From positions 1-64,000 of the forward strand of contig NZ_VNHX01000004.1 in the NCBI RefSeq assembly GCF_008124885.1: a stretch of DNA of 64,000 bases, given 5' to 3'. Shown here one piece after another: positions 8,508-17,010 of the stretch (positions are counted from its first letter, which is position 1; each line of letters begins with the position of its first letter). Position numbers and translations under genes: made by a program. The notes beneath the pieces were generated by a model. The model searched no databases, had not been told where the DNA came from, and saw only the letters and a list, made by a program, of their open reading frames with translations. The stretch is from Sphingobacterium allocomposti (GTDB lineage Bacteria > Bacteroidota > Bacteroidia > Sphingobacteriales > Sphingobacteriaceae).

Positions 8508-9827
8508 ATGGGGATGGTTCAAAACAGAGATTACGTTAAGGGGCTGCTGCGGAAGAAGGTGGAAGGCCGGCTGACGCTGCCCGGGCGGGCGGAGCTGATC
8601 GTCGCCCGCGAGATTCATGGCGAGGAGGCATTTGACCGCATGGAGGCCGAGGTGCTCCTCGAGCTGGGCAGCGCGCTGCCCAAAGATCGGCTCGAGGGCT
8701 GGGCGCCCGACTTCGCCGCCATACGTGCTGCAGCGGCACGGCGGAGAGAAGGCCACGCCGCCCGGCTGAGGCGCAACGCGGGATGGGCTGCAGCAGCGGT
8801 GCTGCTGCCGTTTATCGGCCTGCTCATGTACTGGTATGGGGCACGTGAGCCTGCACCCGACTTGCTGCATGGCCCCTGCGCTGGCCTGTCACGCGATGTG
8901 GAGGTGCCGCTCGCCGAGTCGGCACTGACCGTCGTCTGGGACGACGACCGGCATATGGAGGTGGGCCCGGGGGAGCATGGCGAAATACTGCGCTACGGCG
9001 CCCTGCAGCTTTTCCGGACCGCCGCGGGCACCTTACAGCTGCGGCAGGCCCGCAGCCAGCAGACGGACACCGTGCCGGCACACAGCGTCATGCTGATGAC
9101 GGGCGCGCAGCAGCAGGCACTGGTCGAGCTGCCCGACGGCACACGCATACGCCTCAACGCGCAGTCGGCCCTGCGCTACGACCCCCAACGGCCGGAAGGG
9201 GAGCGCCTCACCGTACATGGCGAGATGTATGTGCAGCGGCCAACGGACATGCCCATAGCGCCGCTGCTGATCGGCACGGCGAACGGCGTGGTTAAAGCAT
9301 TTGAAGGTGGCTTTGCGCTGTATGTCGGACGGCAGATCACACGGGCGGCGGCGCTCGACGGGCGCCTGATCCTACTGGACAGCGCCCGGACGCACGAGGT
9401 GCTGCTCGACTGTTACGGGGCGCAGGGGGCCGTGACCCGCGTGGCGGCGGCAGGGCAGGAGCTACCGCGCGATACGGTAGCGTATGAGGGCGTGGCCGAT
9501 CCGGACGACATCCTCGTCTGGACGAAGGCTGTACGCCGCTATGTCGATACGCCCCTGCCTGTATTCGTGGCGCAGATGAGCCGCTGGTATGGCTTCCGCG
9601 TGAAGGACTATCGCTGCCTGCCGGCAAGCCGGCGTATCACAGCAACGGTATGCTACCGCCGGGATGCGGAGGCCGTCTTTGCGGCCCTGCGGGAGGCCGG
9701 CGTGCTGCTCTATGAAAGCCGCGGGATGATCAGCTTCTGCCCGGAGGATGCCGAAGGCCGGCGGCCCTCCGGCGGCATGCTCGCCCTCCGCAGGAAGCAG
9801 GCGCAAGCACCGGCAAAAAGTAAATAG
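8508..9827 (+). CDS. FecR-family anti-sigma factor
   Basis: A 439-residue protein: cytoplasmic part (1-88), one transmembrane helix (about 91-110), then a periplasmic FecR domain (VELPDGTRIRLNAQSALRY and GERLTVHGEMYVQ, about 205-245) and a C-terminal DUF4974/STN-like part (PVFVAQMSRWYGF, FAALREAGVLLY). It should bind the sigma factor encoded 17 bases upstream. The gene is conspicuously GC-rich with runs of GCG/CGC codons. A second in-frame ATG lies at 8514. The cytoplasmic segment is rich in Glu/Arg/Ala. Confidence 0.9.
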   Translation: MGMVQNRDYVKGLLRKKVEGRLTLPGRAELIVAREIHGEEAFDRMEAEVLLELGSALPKDRLEGWAPDFAAIRAAAARRREGHAARLRRNAGWAAAAVLLPFIGLLMYWYGAREPAPDLLHGPCAGLSRDVEVPLAESALTVVWDDDRHMEVGPGEHGEILRYGALQLFRTAAGTLQLRQARSQQTDTVPAHSVMLMTGAQQQALVELPDGTRIRLNAQSALRYDPQRPEGERLTVHGEMYVQRPTDMPIAPLLIGTANGVVKAFEGGFALYVGRQITRAAALDGRLILLDSARTHEVLLDCYGAQGAVTRVAAAGQELPRDTVAYEGVADPDDILVWTKAVRRYVDTPLPVFVAQMSRWYGFRVKDYRCLPASRRITATVCYRRDAEAVFAALREAGVLLYESRGMISFCPEDAEGRRPSGGMLALRRKQAQAPAKSK

Positions 9828-9927
9828 GTGGATGCGCGAAGCCGCCATCTGGTCGTGTCCGTACCGTCCTCGCTGAAGATGAGGAGAGCGTAAGGTTTTG
9901 TGTAAGGCTATGTATTCAGCCGTGGGG

Positions 9928-10314
9928 TTAAACGTTGGCTTCCCCGTCGGCCTCAAGGCTTGAAAACCGTTTGCCGATGACATCCCGCAGCTTCTCGGCA
10001 TGCGCATCTCCCCATTCGCCGATGGCGCCGATGACAGGTATCAGGCTTTTACCTAATGGTGTGAGGCTGTATTCTACTTTCGGCGGAACGACGGGATAGA
10101 CCTCACGTGAAATGAGCTCATGCTGCTCCAGCTCTTTCAGCTGCATGTTTAATACGCGGCGTGATGCATCTGGTATTTTGCGCTGCAGCTCGCTGGGCCG
10201 TTGATGTCCCTGGTCAATGAACCAGAGCAGGCGCATCTTCCACTTGCCGTATAGTACCTCGCCGATCAGGTCCAGTCCGCAGTTTAAATTGGGGAGTATC
10301 TTTCGCTCATACAT
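9928..10314 (-). CDS. HxlR-family winged-helix transcriptional regulator
   Basis: A 128-residue regulator with the HxlR pattern: early Cys (LNCGLD, residue 12), GKWKMRLLWFI, RPSELQRKIP, then SRRVLNMQLKELEQHELISREVYPVVPPKVEYSLTPLG split over the wing. The family is often redox- or aldehyde-responsive through the N-terminal Cys, and usually regulates a divergently placed gene. Here the upstream side (after 10314) holds only repeats, so the target is not visible. Confidence 0.92.
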   Translation of the reverse strand: MYERKILPNLNCGLDLIGEVLYGKWKMRLLWFIDQGHQRPSELQRKIPDASRRVLNMQLKELEQHELISREVYPVVPPKVEYSLTPLGKSLIPVIGAIGEWGDAHAEKLRDVIGKRFSSLEADGEANV

Positions 10315-10606
10315 ACAGCAAAGGTAAGGCTATGGGCATATTCCTGCAATAGGCCCTGGGCAACAACGTGGGGAAGGTTGTGTCACCTTCGTTCCTCAGG
10401 GCAGATAGCAGATGGCAGATGGCTTATGGCAGATGGCTTATGGCAGATGGCGAATGGCTATAAGCCGTAAAGTCGTTGGTTTGTAAAGTCGTAAATCGAA
10501 GGTGTAAAGTTGTTGATTTGTAAGCGGCCTAACTTCTAACTTCTCACTTCTTACTTTCCACTTCTCACTACTCAAATCTCACGTCTAGAATCTGACTTCT
10601 CACTTC

Positions 10607-10810
10607 TTTATAGCCCCTCAACCCGGGGCGGGGTTTTACTTGGAAGGACCCAAGTAAACAAGGTCCTTCGGCCGAGGTTCTTGATGCTACCGTACCTTAT
10701 CCTAGCCTAAACCGTTCCAAACTCACTTCGTTCAGACAAGGAACGGTTCTTAACGGCTATTATGGCGGCCCGCTGACGCAGTCGAACCGATGCCGGTCCT
10801 TTCCCCACGC
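10607..10810. repeat. Structured repeat element, copy 1
   Basis: First copy of the ~200-bp element. It starts TTTATAGCCCCTCAACCC and ends near CCTTTCCCCACGC. Internal inverted repeats: ACTTGG/CCAAGT, GGACC/GGTCC, and a perfect 9-bp AACCGTTCC/GGAACGGTT stem enclosing CTCACTTCGTTCAG. This copy differs from the others by a few point changes (for example TTAACGGC instead of TTCACGGC) and keeps the flank CACAAGGCTGCC also seen at the partial copy. Confidence 0.88.
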
Positions 10811-11131
10811 ACAAGGCTGCCTCGCTATGGCATAGCGGCAAAGTCGTAAAGTGAGAGGCTAATAGCGGATGGCTAATGGCAGATGGCTTATGGCAGATAG
10901 CAGATGGCTAATGGCAGATAGCAAATGGCTAATGGCAGATAGCAAATGGCTAATGGCGAATGGCTATAAGCCGTAAAGTTGTTGATTCGTAAAGGCCCGA
11001 GCTCCTAGGATGAACCGAAAATTACTTCATCCCTAGTTTCTAACTACTCAAATCTCACTACTAACATCTATCTTCTCACTTCTCCATACTAACTACTCAA
11101 ATCTCACGTCTAATATCTGATTTCTCACTTC

Positions 11132-11335
11132 TTTATAGCCCCTCAACCCGGGGCGGGGGTTTTACTTGGAAGGACCCAAGTAAACAAGGTCCTCCGGCCG
11201 AGGTTCTTGATGCTACCGGGCCTTATCCTAGCCTAAACCGTTCCAAACTCACTTCGTTCAGACAAGGAACGGTTCTTCACGGCTATTATTGCGGCCCGCT
11301 GACGCAGTCGAACCGATGCCTGTCCTTTCCGACGC
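11132..11335. repeat. Structured repeat element, copy 2
   Basis: Second full copy of the ~200-bp element, same orientation. Differences from the others include an extra G in the GGGGCGGGGG run and CTCCGG in place of CTTCGG. All stems, including the AACCGTTCC/GGAACGGTT pair, are intact. Confidence 0.88.
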
Positions 11336-11669
11336 TAATAGCAGATGGCTTATGGCAGATGGCTTATGGCAGATAGCAAATGGCAGATGCAGATAGCTAA
11401 TGGCAGATGGCAGATGGCGAATGGCTATAAGCCGTAAAGTCGTGGATTTGTAAAGATGTAAAGGCCCCAATGGCTAATGGCAGATGGCAGATGGCAAGTG
11501 GCTATAAGCCGTAAAGTTGTTGATTAGTAAAGGCCCGAGCTCCTAGGATGAACCGAAAATTACTTCATCCCTAGTTTCTAACTACTCAAATCTCACTACT
11601 AACATCTATCTTCTCACTTCTCCATACTCACTACTCAAATCTCACGTCTAATATCTGATTTCTCACTTC

Positions 11670-11872
11670 TTTATAGCCCCTCAACCCGGGGCGGGGTTTT
11701 ACTTGGAAGGACCCAAGTAAACAAGGTCCTTCGGCCGAGGTTCTTGATGCTACCGTGCCTTATCCTAGCCTAAACCGTTCCAAACTCACTTCGTTCAGAC
11801 AAGGAACGGTTCTTCACGGCTATTATTGCGGCCCGCTGACGCAGTCGAACCGATGCCTGTCCTTTCCGACGC
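11670..11872. repeat. Structured repeat element, copy 3
   Basis: Third full copy, same orientation, 538 bp after copy 2. All inverted repeats are retained. It is followed by the GGCAGATGGC-type phrases, as in copy 2. Confidence 0.88.
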
Positions 11873-12230
11873 TAATAGCAGATGGCTTATGGCAGATAGC
11901 AAATGGCAGATGGCTATAAATCGTGAAGTGGTTTTTGATAGCAACGAGCGTCATCTAACCATTCTAACCCATCTAACTACTCTAACTCCTAATAATAGCC
12001 GTAAAGTCGTTGATTTGTAAAGATGTAAAGTGAGAGGCTGATAGCGGATGGCAGATGGCGAATGGCTATAAGCCGTAAAGTTGTTGATTCGTAAAGATGT
12101 AAAGTGAGAGGCTGATAGCGGATGGCAGATGGCGAATGGCTATAAGCCGTAAAGTCGTCGATTTGTAAAGTCGTGAGGTGAAGTTAGATGAGTGAGATTT
12201 CTCACTTCTGATTTCTCACTTCTAATATCT

Positions 12231-12282
12231 ATTATTGCGGCCCGCTGGCGCAGTCGAACCGATGCCTGTCCTTTCCGACGCA
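12231..12282. repeat. Structured repeat element, partial copy 4
   Basis: Only the last ~50 bases of the element are present (from ATTATTGCGGCCCGC to CTTTCCGACGCA), directly joined to the pyrimidine-rich phrase. This marks the right edge of the array. It is followed by a piece of the dispersed REP-like repeat (TCTTGCTTTAATAAGATTGC, about 12311). Confidence 0.8.
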
Positions 12283-12350
12283 CAGGGCTGCCGTGGAATA
12301 AAGTCAACCTCTTGCTTTAATAAGATTGCCTCGGTATTCTGCCCCGTAAA

Positions 12351-13772
12351 TTAATCCTCTCTCGAGCCATCGTCGGCCATACGCACAATTTTAGGTACGA
12401 AGGTGGCCACAACATCTACAAGGTCCGACTGGGCCGACATGACGGTATGGATATCTTTGTACGCCATCGGGGCTTCGTCCATGCCTGCGCCAAGCAGCGT
12501 GATGCCATAGTCGCTGAGCATGGTTTTCAACGCCGTGGGCGACAGCGTTTTGATGGCCTGCGTACGGCTCATCAGGCGTCCGGCCCCGTGGGAGGCGGAG
12601 TTGATCGAAGCCTCCTCGCCTTTGCCGCGCACTAAAAAGCCCGGTGTTGCCATGGAGCCGGGGATTATCCCCATCGTTCCACGGCTGGCCGGCGTAGCTC
12701 CTTTGCGGTGAACGATGACCTCTTCGCCGTCAAACTGCTCCTTCCACGCAAAGTTGTGGTGGTTCTCCACCTTGGCCAACAGCCCGGCGCCAAGTGCCGT
12801 CCTGATCTTATCGTGGATCACCTCATGGCAGGCCGACGCATAGTCGCCTGCGAGGTTCATGGCCAGCCAGTACTCCTGGCCTTCGGCCGTGTTGAGGTCC
12901 AGATAAGCCAGATTTTGGGCCTCGTAGGGCAGTTTGCAGATCTCTTTTGCCAGCTTCGTATAATGGCCTGCTATGGTAGCGCCCAGTCCGCGGGAACCGG
13001 AATGCGTCAATAGGGCCAGATACTGCCCGCGCCCGACGCCTAACGCATCGTCGCCCGCAGCAAACTCGATAATGCCAAATTCCACGAAATGGTTTCCGCC
13101 ACCCGATGACCCCAGCTGTGTCCACGCTTTGTCTTTCAGCGACCGGATGAAGCCATGGGTCTTAAACAGCTCGTTGTCCAGCACAGGATGGTCTACGCGC
13201 TCGTGCCGTTGGTAACCGTTGCCCGCGCCAAAGCGCGTATTGTCCATGAGCACCTTCTTCAGTTTGTCGTGGTGGGCTGCGATGTAGCTGTCGGGCAGAT
13301 CGAATACGGACAGCGCCATGCGGCAGCCGATGTCTACACCCACGCCGTAGGGAATGACCGCGTTGTCTGTTGCAAGGACGCCGCCGATAGGCAGTCCATA
13401 GCCTTGGTGCGCGTCGGGCATCAGGGCGCCCGCCACCGTTACGGGTAGCTTCATAGCCACCTGCATCTGCTTTTTGGCTCCCTCTTCAATGTGTTCCGCG
13501 CCGTATACGGTGTAGCTGTCCGGTGCGTCCTTCAAGGCGACCGTCTCGCGCTCAATGGTGTCTATTTTCAACAAAACCTCGGCCAACGGGTGAAAGATCT
13601 TATCGTCAAGGTACGACTCCGGATTATGCAGCACATCCCTGAATTTGTCCAACATCTGTTCGCGGCTGTAGCCCAGCCTTTTTTTGTTGATCTTCAACGC
13701 GACGCCCATGGCGTGGTTTTCTTTATATCCTAAGGCAATCAGATCGTTGCCGTTGATGCGCTTGTTTTCCAT
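12351..13772 (-). CDS. rtcB: RtcB-type RNA-splicing ligase
   Basis: A 473-residue RtcB, the GTP- and Mn-dependent ligase joining RNA 2',3'-cyclic phosphate or 3'-phosphate ends to 5'-OH ends. Visible signatures: PDAHQGYGLPIGGV, GVGVDIGCRMAL (metal-binding Cys), GSSGGGNHFVE, LTHSGSRGLG, and near the C-terminus NSASHGAGRLMSR, which carries the conserved His/Arg environment of guanylation. Length is normal. No RtcA or RtcR is adjacent. The left flank is the repeat array, the right flank ~170 bases of intergenic sequence. Confidence 0.95.
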   Translation of the reverse strand: MENKRINGNDLIALGYKENHAMGVALKINKKRLGYSREQMLDKFRDVLHNPESYLDDKIFHPLAEVLLKIDTIERETVALKDAPDSYTVYGAEHIEEGAKKQMQVAMKLPVTVAGALMPDAHQGYGLPIGGVLATDNAVIPYGVGVDIGCRMALSVFDLPDSYIAAHHDKLKKVLMDNTRFGAGNGYQRHERVDHPVLDNELFKTHGFIRSLKDKAWTQLGSSGGGNHFVEFGIIEFAAGDDALGVGRGQYLALLTHSGSRGLGATIAGHYTKLAKEICKLPYEAQNLAYLDLNTAEGQEYWLAMNLAGDYASACHEVIHDKIRTALGAGLLAKVENHHNFAWKEQFDGEEVIVHRKGATPASRGTMGIIPGSMATPGFLVRGKGEEASINSASHGAGRLMSRTQAIKTLSPTALKTMLSDYGITLLGAGMDEAPMAYKDIHTVMSAQSDLVDVVATFVPKIVRMADDGSRED

Positions 13773-14098
13773 AATTTTCTGTTTTGCTGACGTGCAAGTC
13801 GATATTCATCAAGATACACATTACTCTTTATTGCAAGGAACAACAACCTCTTTCCGTTGTTCTGCTTTTTTCCAAAAAGTGGGTTGAAGATATTTTGATT
13901 GCGCTAATCGGACGGACGCCGCTATGATGAGCACCGCCTCCGGCCTTGGTGGCGAAACACACCTACTTCACAGGTCGGAGAAGAGAGGCGGATAACCGAA
14001 ATTCTTCATGTTCGGGCAAACTTATCGCAGCGGCCGGCTGTTATTTACCACAGAAGTGGCTAAGGGCGGGCCCACGAACGCCATTAACAATAAACACG

Positions 14099-15118
14099 AT
14101 GAATAATCAACAACATATGAAACATTTCAGCTTCTTTATCTTTCTGCTTGCAACCTTCCATATGGCTTTTGCGCAGGCACAACGGCCTGTACTGGATATT
14201 ATGCTAACGAACTATGCTTACCCCTTTGAGGTGCACTACCTGGAACTGAACAGTCAGAACCAACGGCTCAAGATGGCCTATATGGACGTCCGGCCGGAAA
14301 ACCCGAACGGCAGAACGGTGGTTCTGATGCATGGCAAAAATTTCAATGGCGCCTATTGGAAAACCACCATCGACGCGCTGACGCGGGAGGGCTATCGTGT
14401 CGTTGTTCCCGATCAGATCGGCTTCGGAAAGTCGTCGAAGCCCGTGGGCTATCAGTTTACGTTCCAGCAGCTGGCCCGGAATACCAAAGCTGTTCTCGAC
14501 GAGCTGCGCGTCGACAGGATCGCCCTGCTGGGCCACTCGATGGGAGGGATGCTGGCCACGCGGTTTGCCTTGATGTTTCCGGACATGGTCGACAGGCTGG
14601 TGCTTGAAAATCCCATAGGTCTGGAAGACTGGAAGCTGGTGGCGCCGTATGTTTCGATTGATCAGAACTACCAGAACGAGCTGAAGGCCGATTATGAAAC
14701 GACGAAAGACTATCAGCTGAAATCGTACTACGACAACCAGTGGAAGCCGGAATACGATGAATGGGTATACCTGCTTACCGGATGGACCAAGCACCCCGAA
14801 TATCCGGTGGTGGCAATGAACAACGCGCAGACCTCGGACATGATATTTACACAGCCCGTCGTATACGAGTTTTCCCAGATTAAGGTGCCTACGCTCCTGA
14901 TCATCGGGACGCGCGATAGGACGGCTATCGGCAAAAACAATGTGAAAGATCCGAAGGTGGCGGCCAGCATGGGCCAGTATCAGCTGCTCGGAAAGGAAAC
15001 GCAACAGAAAATCCCGCAATCGCAGCTGGTCGAGCTGGACAACGTCGGGCATCTCCCGCACATCGAAGCCTTTGACCGGTTTATGAAGCCGCTCGTGGAC
15101 TTTCTAAAACAGCAGTAA
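14099..15118 (+). CDS. Secreted alpha/beta hydrolase
   Basis: The ATG at 14099 (or 14117) is chosen because it starts a signal peptide ending HMAFAQAQ; the frame is open to 13946 but that part is arginine-rich and not signal-like. The protein has the alpha/beta hydrolase fold: oxyanion segment VVLMHGKNFNG, nucleophile elbow LLGHSMGGM, acid after LLIIGTRDRT, and catalytic His in DNVGHLPHIEA. Likely an exported esterase or lipase-like enzyme; substrate not predictable. Converges on msrA with 60 bases between. Confidence 0.88.
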   Translation: MNNQQHMKHFSFFIFLLATFHMAFAQAQRPVLDIMLTNYAYPFEVHYLELNSQNQRLKMAYMDVRPENPNGRTVVLMHGKNFNGAYWKTTIDALTREGYRVVVPDQIGFGKSSKPVGYQFTFQQLARNTKAVLDELRVDRIALLGHSMGGMLATRFALMFPDMVDRLVLENPIGLEDWKLVAPYVSIDQNYQNELKADYETTKDYQLKSYYDNQWKPEYDEWVYLLTGWTKHPEYPVVAMNNAQTSDMIFTQPVVYEFSQIKVPTLLIIGTRDRTAIGKNNVKDPKVAASMGQYQLLGKETQQKIPQSQLVELDNVGHLPHIEAFDRFMKPLVDFLKQQ

Positions 15119-15177
15119 TTCCGCGCTGTATTATTTCGTGTTCAGCCGGGTTGTCCGACATGGGGCGCTGGAGGATA

Positions 15178-15846
15178 TCAGTTCCGTTTAAGTTTTTCGT
15201 TGAATACCTTTTTGAACTTGTCAAGCTTTGGTTTGATGACAAGCTGGCAGTACGGCTCCTCTGCATTGTTTGAATAATAGTTCTGGTGGTAGTCTTCGGC
15301 ACGGTAGAAAACAGTGTAAGGGTTGACTTCGGTAACTATTTTCCGATCGTAGGCGCCTTCTTCGTTTAACCGTTTAATATAATACGCCGCCCGCTCCTTC
15401 TGATGGGCATTGTGATAAAAGATAGCGGAACGGTATTGTGTGCCAATATCGGCGCCCTGCCGATTGAGCTGCGTGGGGTCGTGGGCTACAAAAAAGGCCT
15501 CCAGTAGCTCGTCATAGGAAATATGGGCCGGGTCATAAACAATACGACAGGCTTCGGCATGCCCCGTTTTACCCGTGATTACCTGGCTGTACGTGGGGTT
15601 TGCGACGTGTCCGCCGGTGTATCCCGAAATTACCGTATCGACGCCTTCCAGCTGTTTAAACTGCTCCTCCACGCACCAAAAACAGCCGGCCGCAAACGTC
15701 GCGGTATCGGTACCGGAGCTAGCGGTGCGGCTCGTGGTGTCGCCGCTGGCGGTGCCTGAATGGGTTTGTGCACACGAAATTGAAAGTGCCATGAGCGCGG
15801 CTATGCAGAGGTTAATGCTATATACGAGGCAATTTGAGCGTTTCAT
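15178..15846 (-). CDS. msrA: Peptide methionine (S)-S-oxide reductase, lipoprotein form
   Basis: A 222-residue MsrA with the catalytic AGCFWCVEEQF motif, GYTGGHVANPTYSQV, GHAEACRIVYDP and ADIGTQYRSAIFYH. It reduces methionine-S-sulfoxide in proteins. An N-terminal hydrophobic stretch ends ALSISC (Cys about 25), so it is probably a lipoprotein acting outside the cytoplasm rather than the usual cytosolic form. No MsrB is fused or adjacent. Confidence 0.95.
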   Translation of the reverse strand: MKRSNCLVYSINLCIAALMALSISCAQTHSGTASGDTTSRTASSGTDTATFAAGCFWCVEEQFKQLEGVDTVISGYTGGHVANPTYSQVITGKTGHAEACRIVYDPAHISYDELLEAFFVAHDPTQLNRQGADIGTQYRSAIFYHNAHQKERAAYYIKRLNEEGAYDRKIVTEVNPYTVFYRAEDYHQNYYSNNAEEPYCQLVIKPKLDKFKKVFNEKLKRN

Positions 15847-15986
15847 GACGAGATGTGTTGACCGTTTAAAGTTACTCTTTTTTAGGGAATTTGAAGGCGT
15901 ACGCCACTTAATTCAACAGGCCGTGTAAAAGTTGAGCGCAATATCACAAAACAGGATAATGTAAAAAAAAAATATTTGTCCTATTT

Positions 15987-16002
15987 TTATGTGCTACATT
16001 TG
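15987..16002 (+). promoter_or_regulatory. Putative operator/promoter of the FadR-type regulator
   Basis: TTATGTGCTACATT (15987-16000) is nearly identical to TTATGTTCTACATAA at 16955-16969 in front of susC. It overlaps TACATTTG (15995-16002), a fit to the Bacteroidota -7 box TAnnTTTG. A direct repeat TTTGAACA lies just after it. Together this suggests autoregulation by the encoded regulator. Inference from motif sharing. Confidence 0.6.
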
Positions 16003-16018
16003 AACAAAATTTGAACAT

Positions 16019-16714
16019 ATGGGACTAGAATCGTATCAGATAGAAAAGGTGGAAAGTGTGACAATGGCAGATATTGTCGAAAGAAGACTGCTCGACTATT
16101 TTAAGAAAAACGCGTTCAAGCCTGGAGATGCTATACCGAAGGAACTGGAGTTGGCAGAAGCACTCGAGGTGAGCCGCAATGTCGTGCGGGAAGCCTTGAG
16201 CAGATTGAAGATGCTTGGTATGATCGAATCCAAAAAGAAGCGCGGGATGGTGCTTTCTGAACCTGACATATTTGGCGGTTTTGAGCGGGTGCTGGATCCA
16301 CTTATTTTAGAGCAGCAGACGTTGCAGGACCTGTTCGAACTCCGGATGGTACTGGAAATGGGGCTTGCCGATTTGATCTTCCGGAGAAAAACAGACGGGG
16401 ATGTAGCTGAACTGGAAAGGATCGTTCAGAAAAGTACCAACCAGAATAAAGCTTCGTTCAAGGTTAAGCACGAGATTGCTTTCCATGGCAAGCTGTATGC
16501 AATGACGGGGAATGCCACCATCATGCGGTTCCAGAACCTGCTTCTGCCTATTTTCGAATATGTTGTCGCCGAGGAAGAAAAATTGCACGGTGTTCCGCCG
16601 ATAAGCCATGTTGGACACGCCGATCTCGTACAAATAATAAAAAATGGCACACCCCAGGAATTTAAGGAAGCGATGCGGATTCATCTTAGCCCGCACTTTG
16701 ATCGGCTAAGTTAA
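16019..16714 (+). CDS. FadR/GntR-family regulator of the sialic acid locus (FCD domain)
   Basis: A 231-residue GntR regulator of the FadR subfamily: winged helix at 15-85 (FKPGDAIPKELELAEALEVS and NVVREALSRLKMLGMI) and an all-helical FCD ligand domain with metal-type histidines (KHEIAFHGKLY, SHVGHADLV, MRIHLSPHF). It precedes the sialic acid operon in the same direction. NanR of E. coli is of the same superfamily, so sialic acid or a derivative is the likely effector. A shared operator-like motif at its own promoter and at susC supports the link. Start ATG at 16019 sits 17 bases past the -7 box. Confidence 0.88.
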   Translation: MGLESYQIEKVESVTMADIVERRLLDYFKKNAFKPGDAIPKELELAEALEVSRNVVREALSRLKMLGMIESKKKRGMVLSEPDIFGGFERVLDPLILEQQTLQDLFELRMVLEMGLADLIFRRKTDGDVAELERIVQKSTNQNKASFKVKHEIAFHGKLYAMTGNATIMRFQNLLLPIFEYVVAEEEKLHGVPPISHVGHADLVQIIKNGTPQEFKEAMRIHLSPHFDRLS

Positions 16715-16918
16715 ACTCCCGGCCGCTCCCCGGAAACATTGACTACCCGTGCGGCATGTGTTCGAAGTCTGCCGCGATATCGGCTGAAATGTCTTCTTGA
16801 GCCCCGTCGAAAGATACATTTCGGCCGTTTTTATTGTCTGCGACTAAGCCGAAGACCCGCCACACCCAGAGCCCGCCAATATACTAACCAACAAAAAGTT
16901 AAAGAAATACCCTAAAAA

Positions 16919-16975
16919 TTTGCAAGTCTGCATTTTAATACTTTATATTTGTTGTTATGTTCTACATAAGTATTA
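16919..16975 (+). promoter_or_regulatory. Promoter and operator of the sialic acid operon
   Basis: TTTG at 16919-16922, 21-base spacer, TATATTTG at 16944-16951: a good Bacteroidota -33/-7 promoter (TTTG and TAnnTTTG). Directly after it lies TTATGTTCTACATAA (16955-16969, core palindrome TATGT-TCT-ACATA) shared with the regulator promoter. An 8-bp inverted repeat TAATACTT/AAGTATTA (16936-16943, 16968-16975) brackets box and operator. A repressor here would block the start of transcription. Transcript start is inferred to be near 16958. Confidence 0.65.
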
Positions 16976-17010
16976 AATAACCAAGTTTTAAATCATTTAA
17001 AAATCTGATT

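Larger units (their letters stand above)
10378..12300. repeat. Two-kilobase non-coding mosaic repeat array
   Basis: About 1.9 kb with no credible gene, built from a few recurring words. (a) Purine-leaning phrases such as GGCAGATGGCTAATGGCAGA and GGCTATAAGCCGTAAAG. (b) Phrases of the type AAGTCGTTGATTTGTAAAG. (c) Pyrimidine-rich phrases such as CTACTCAAATCTCACTACT. (d) A ~200-bp conserved element present in three full copies and one partial copy (annotated separately). (e) A 50-bp hairpin module, AGGATGAA...TTCATCC, at about 10998-11034 and 11536-11572. The full units recur every ~525-538 bp. Short ORFs in this stretch follow the repeats and are not genes. Confidence 0.9.

Noticed and set aside
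11258..12020. Short frames inside the mosaic array
   Set aside because: They only follow the repeat words and lack start signals and amino-acid logic.
10378..12300. CRISPR array
   Set aside because: Repeats are not equal in length and spacing, spacers repeat, and no cas gene is nearby.
14204..15061. Long minus-strand frame opposite the hydrolase
   Set aside because: It mirrors the codons of the alpha/beta hydrolase; no independent protein features.
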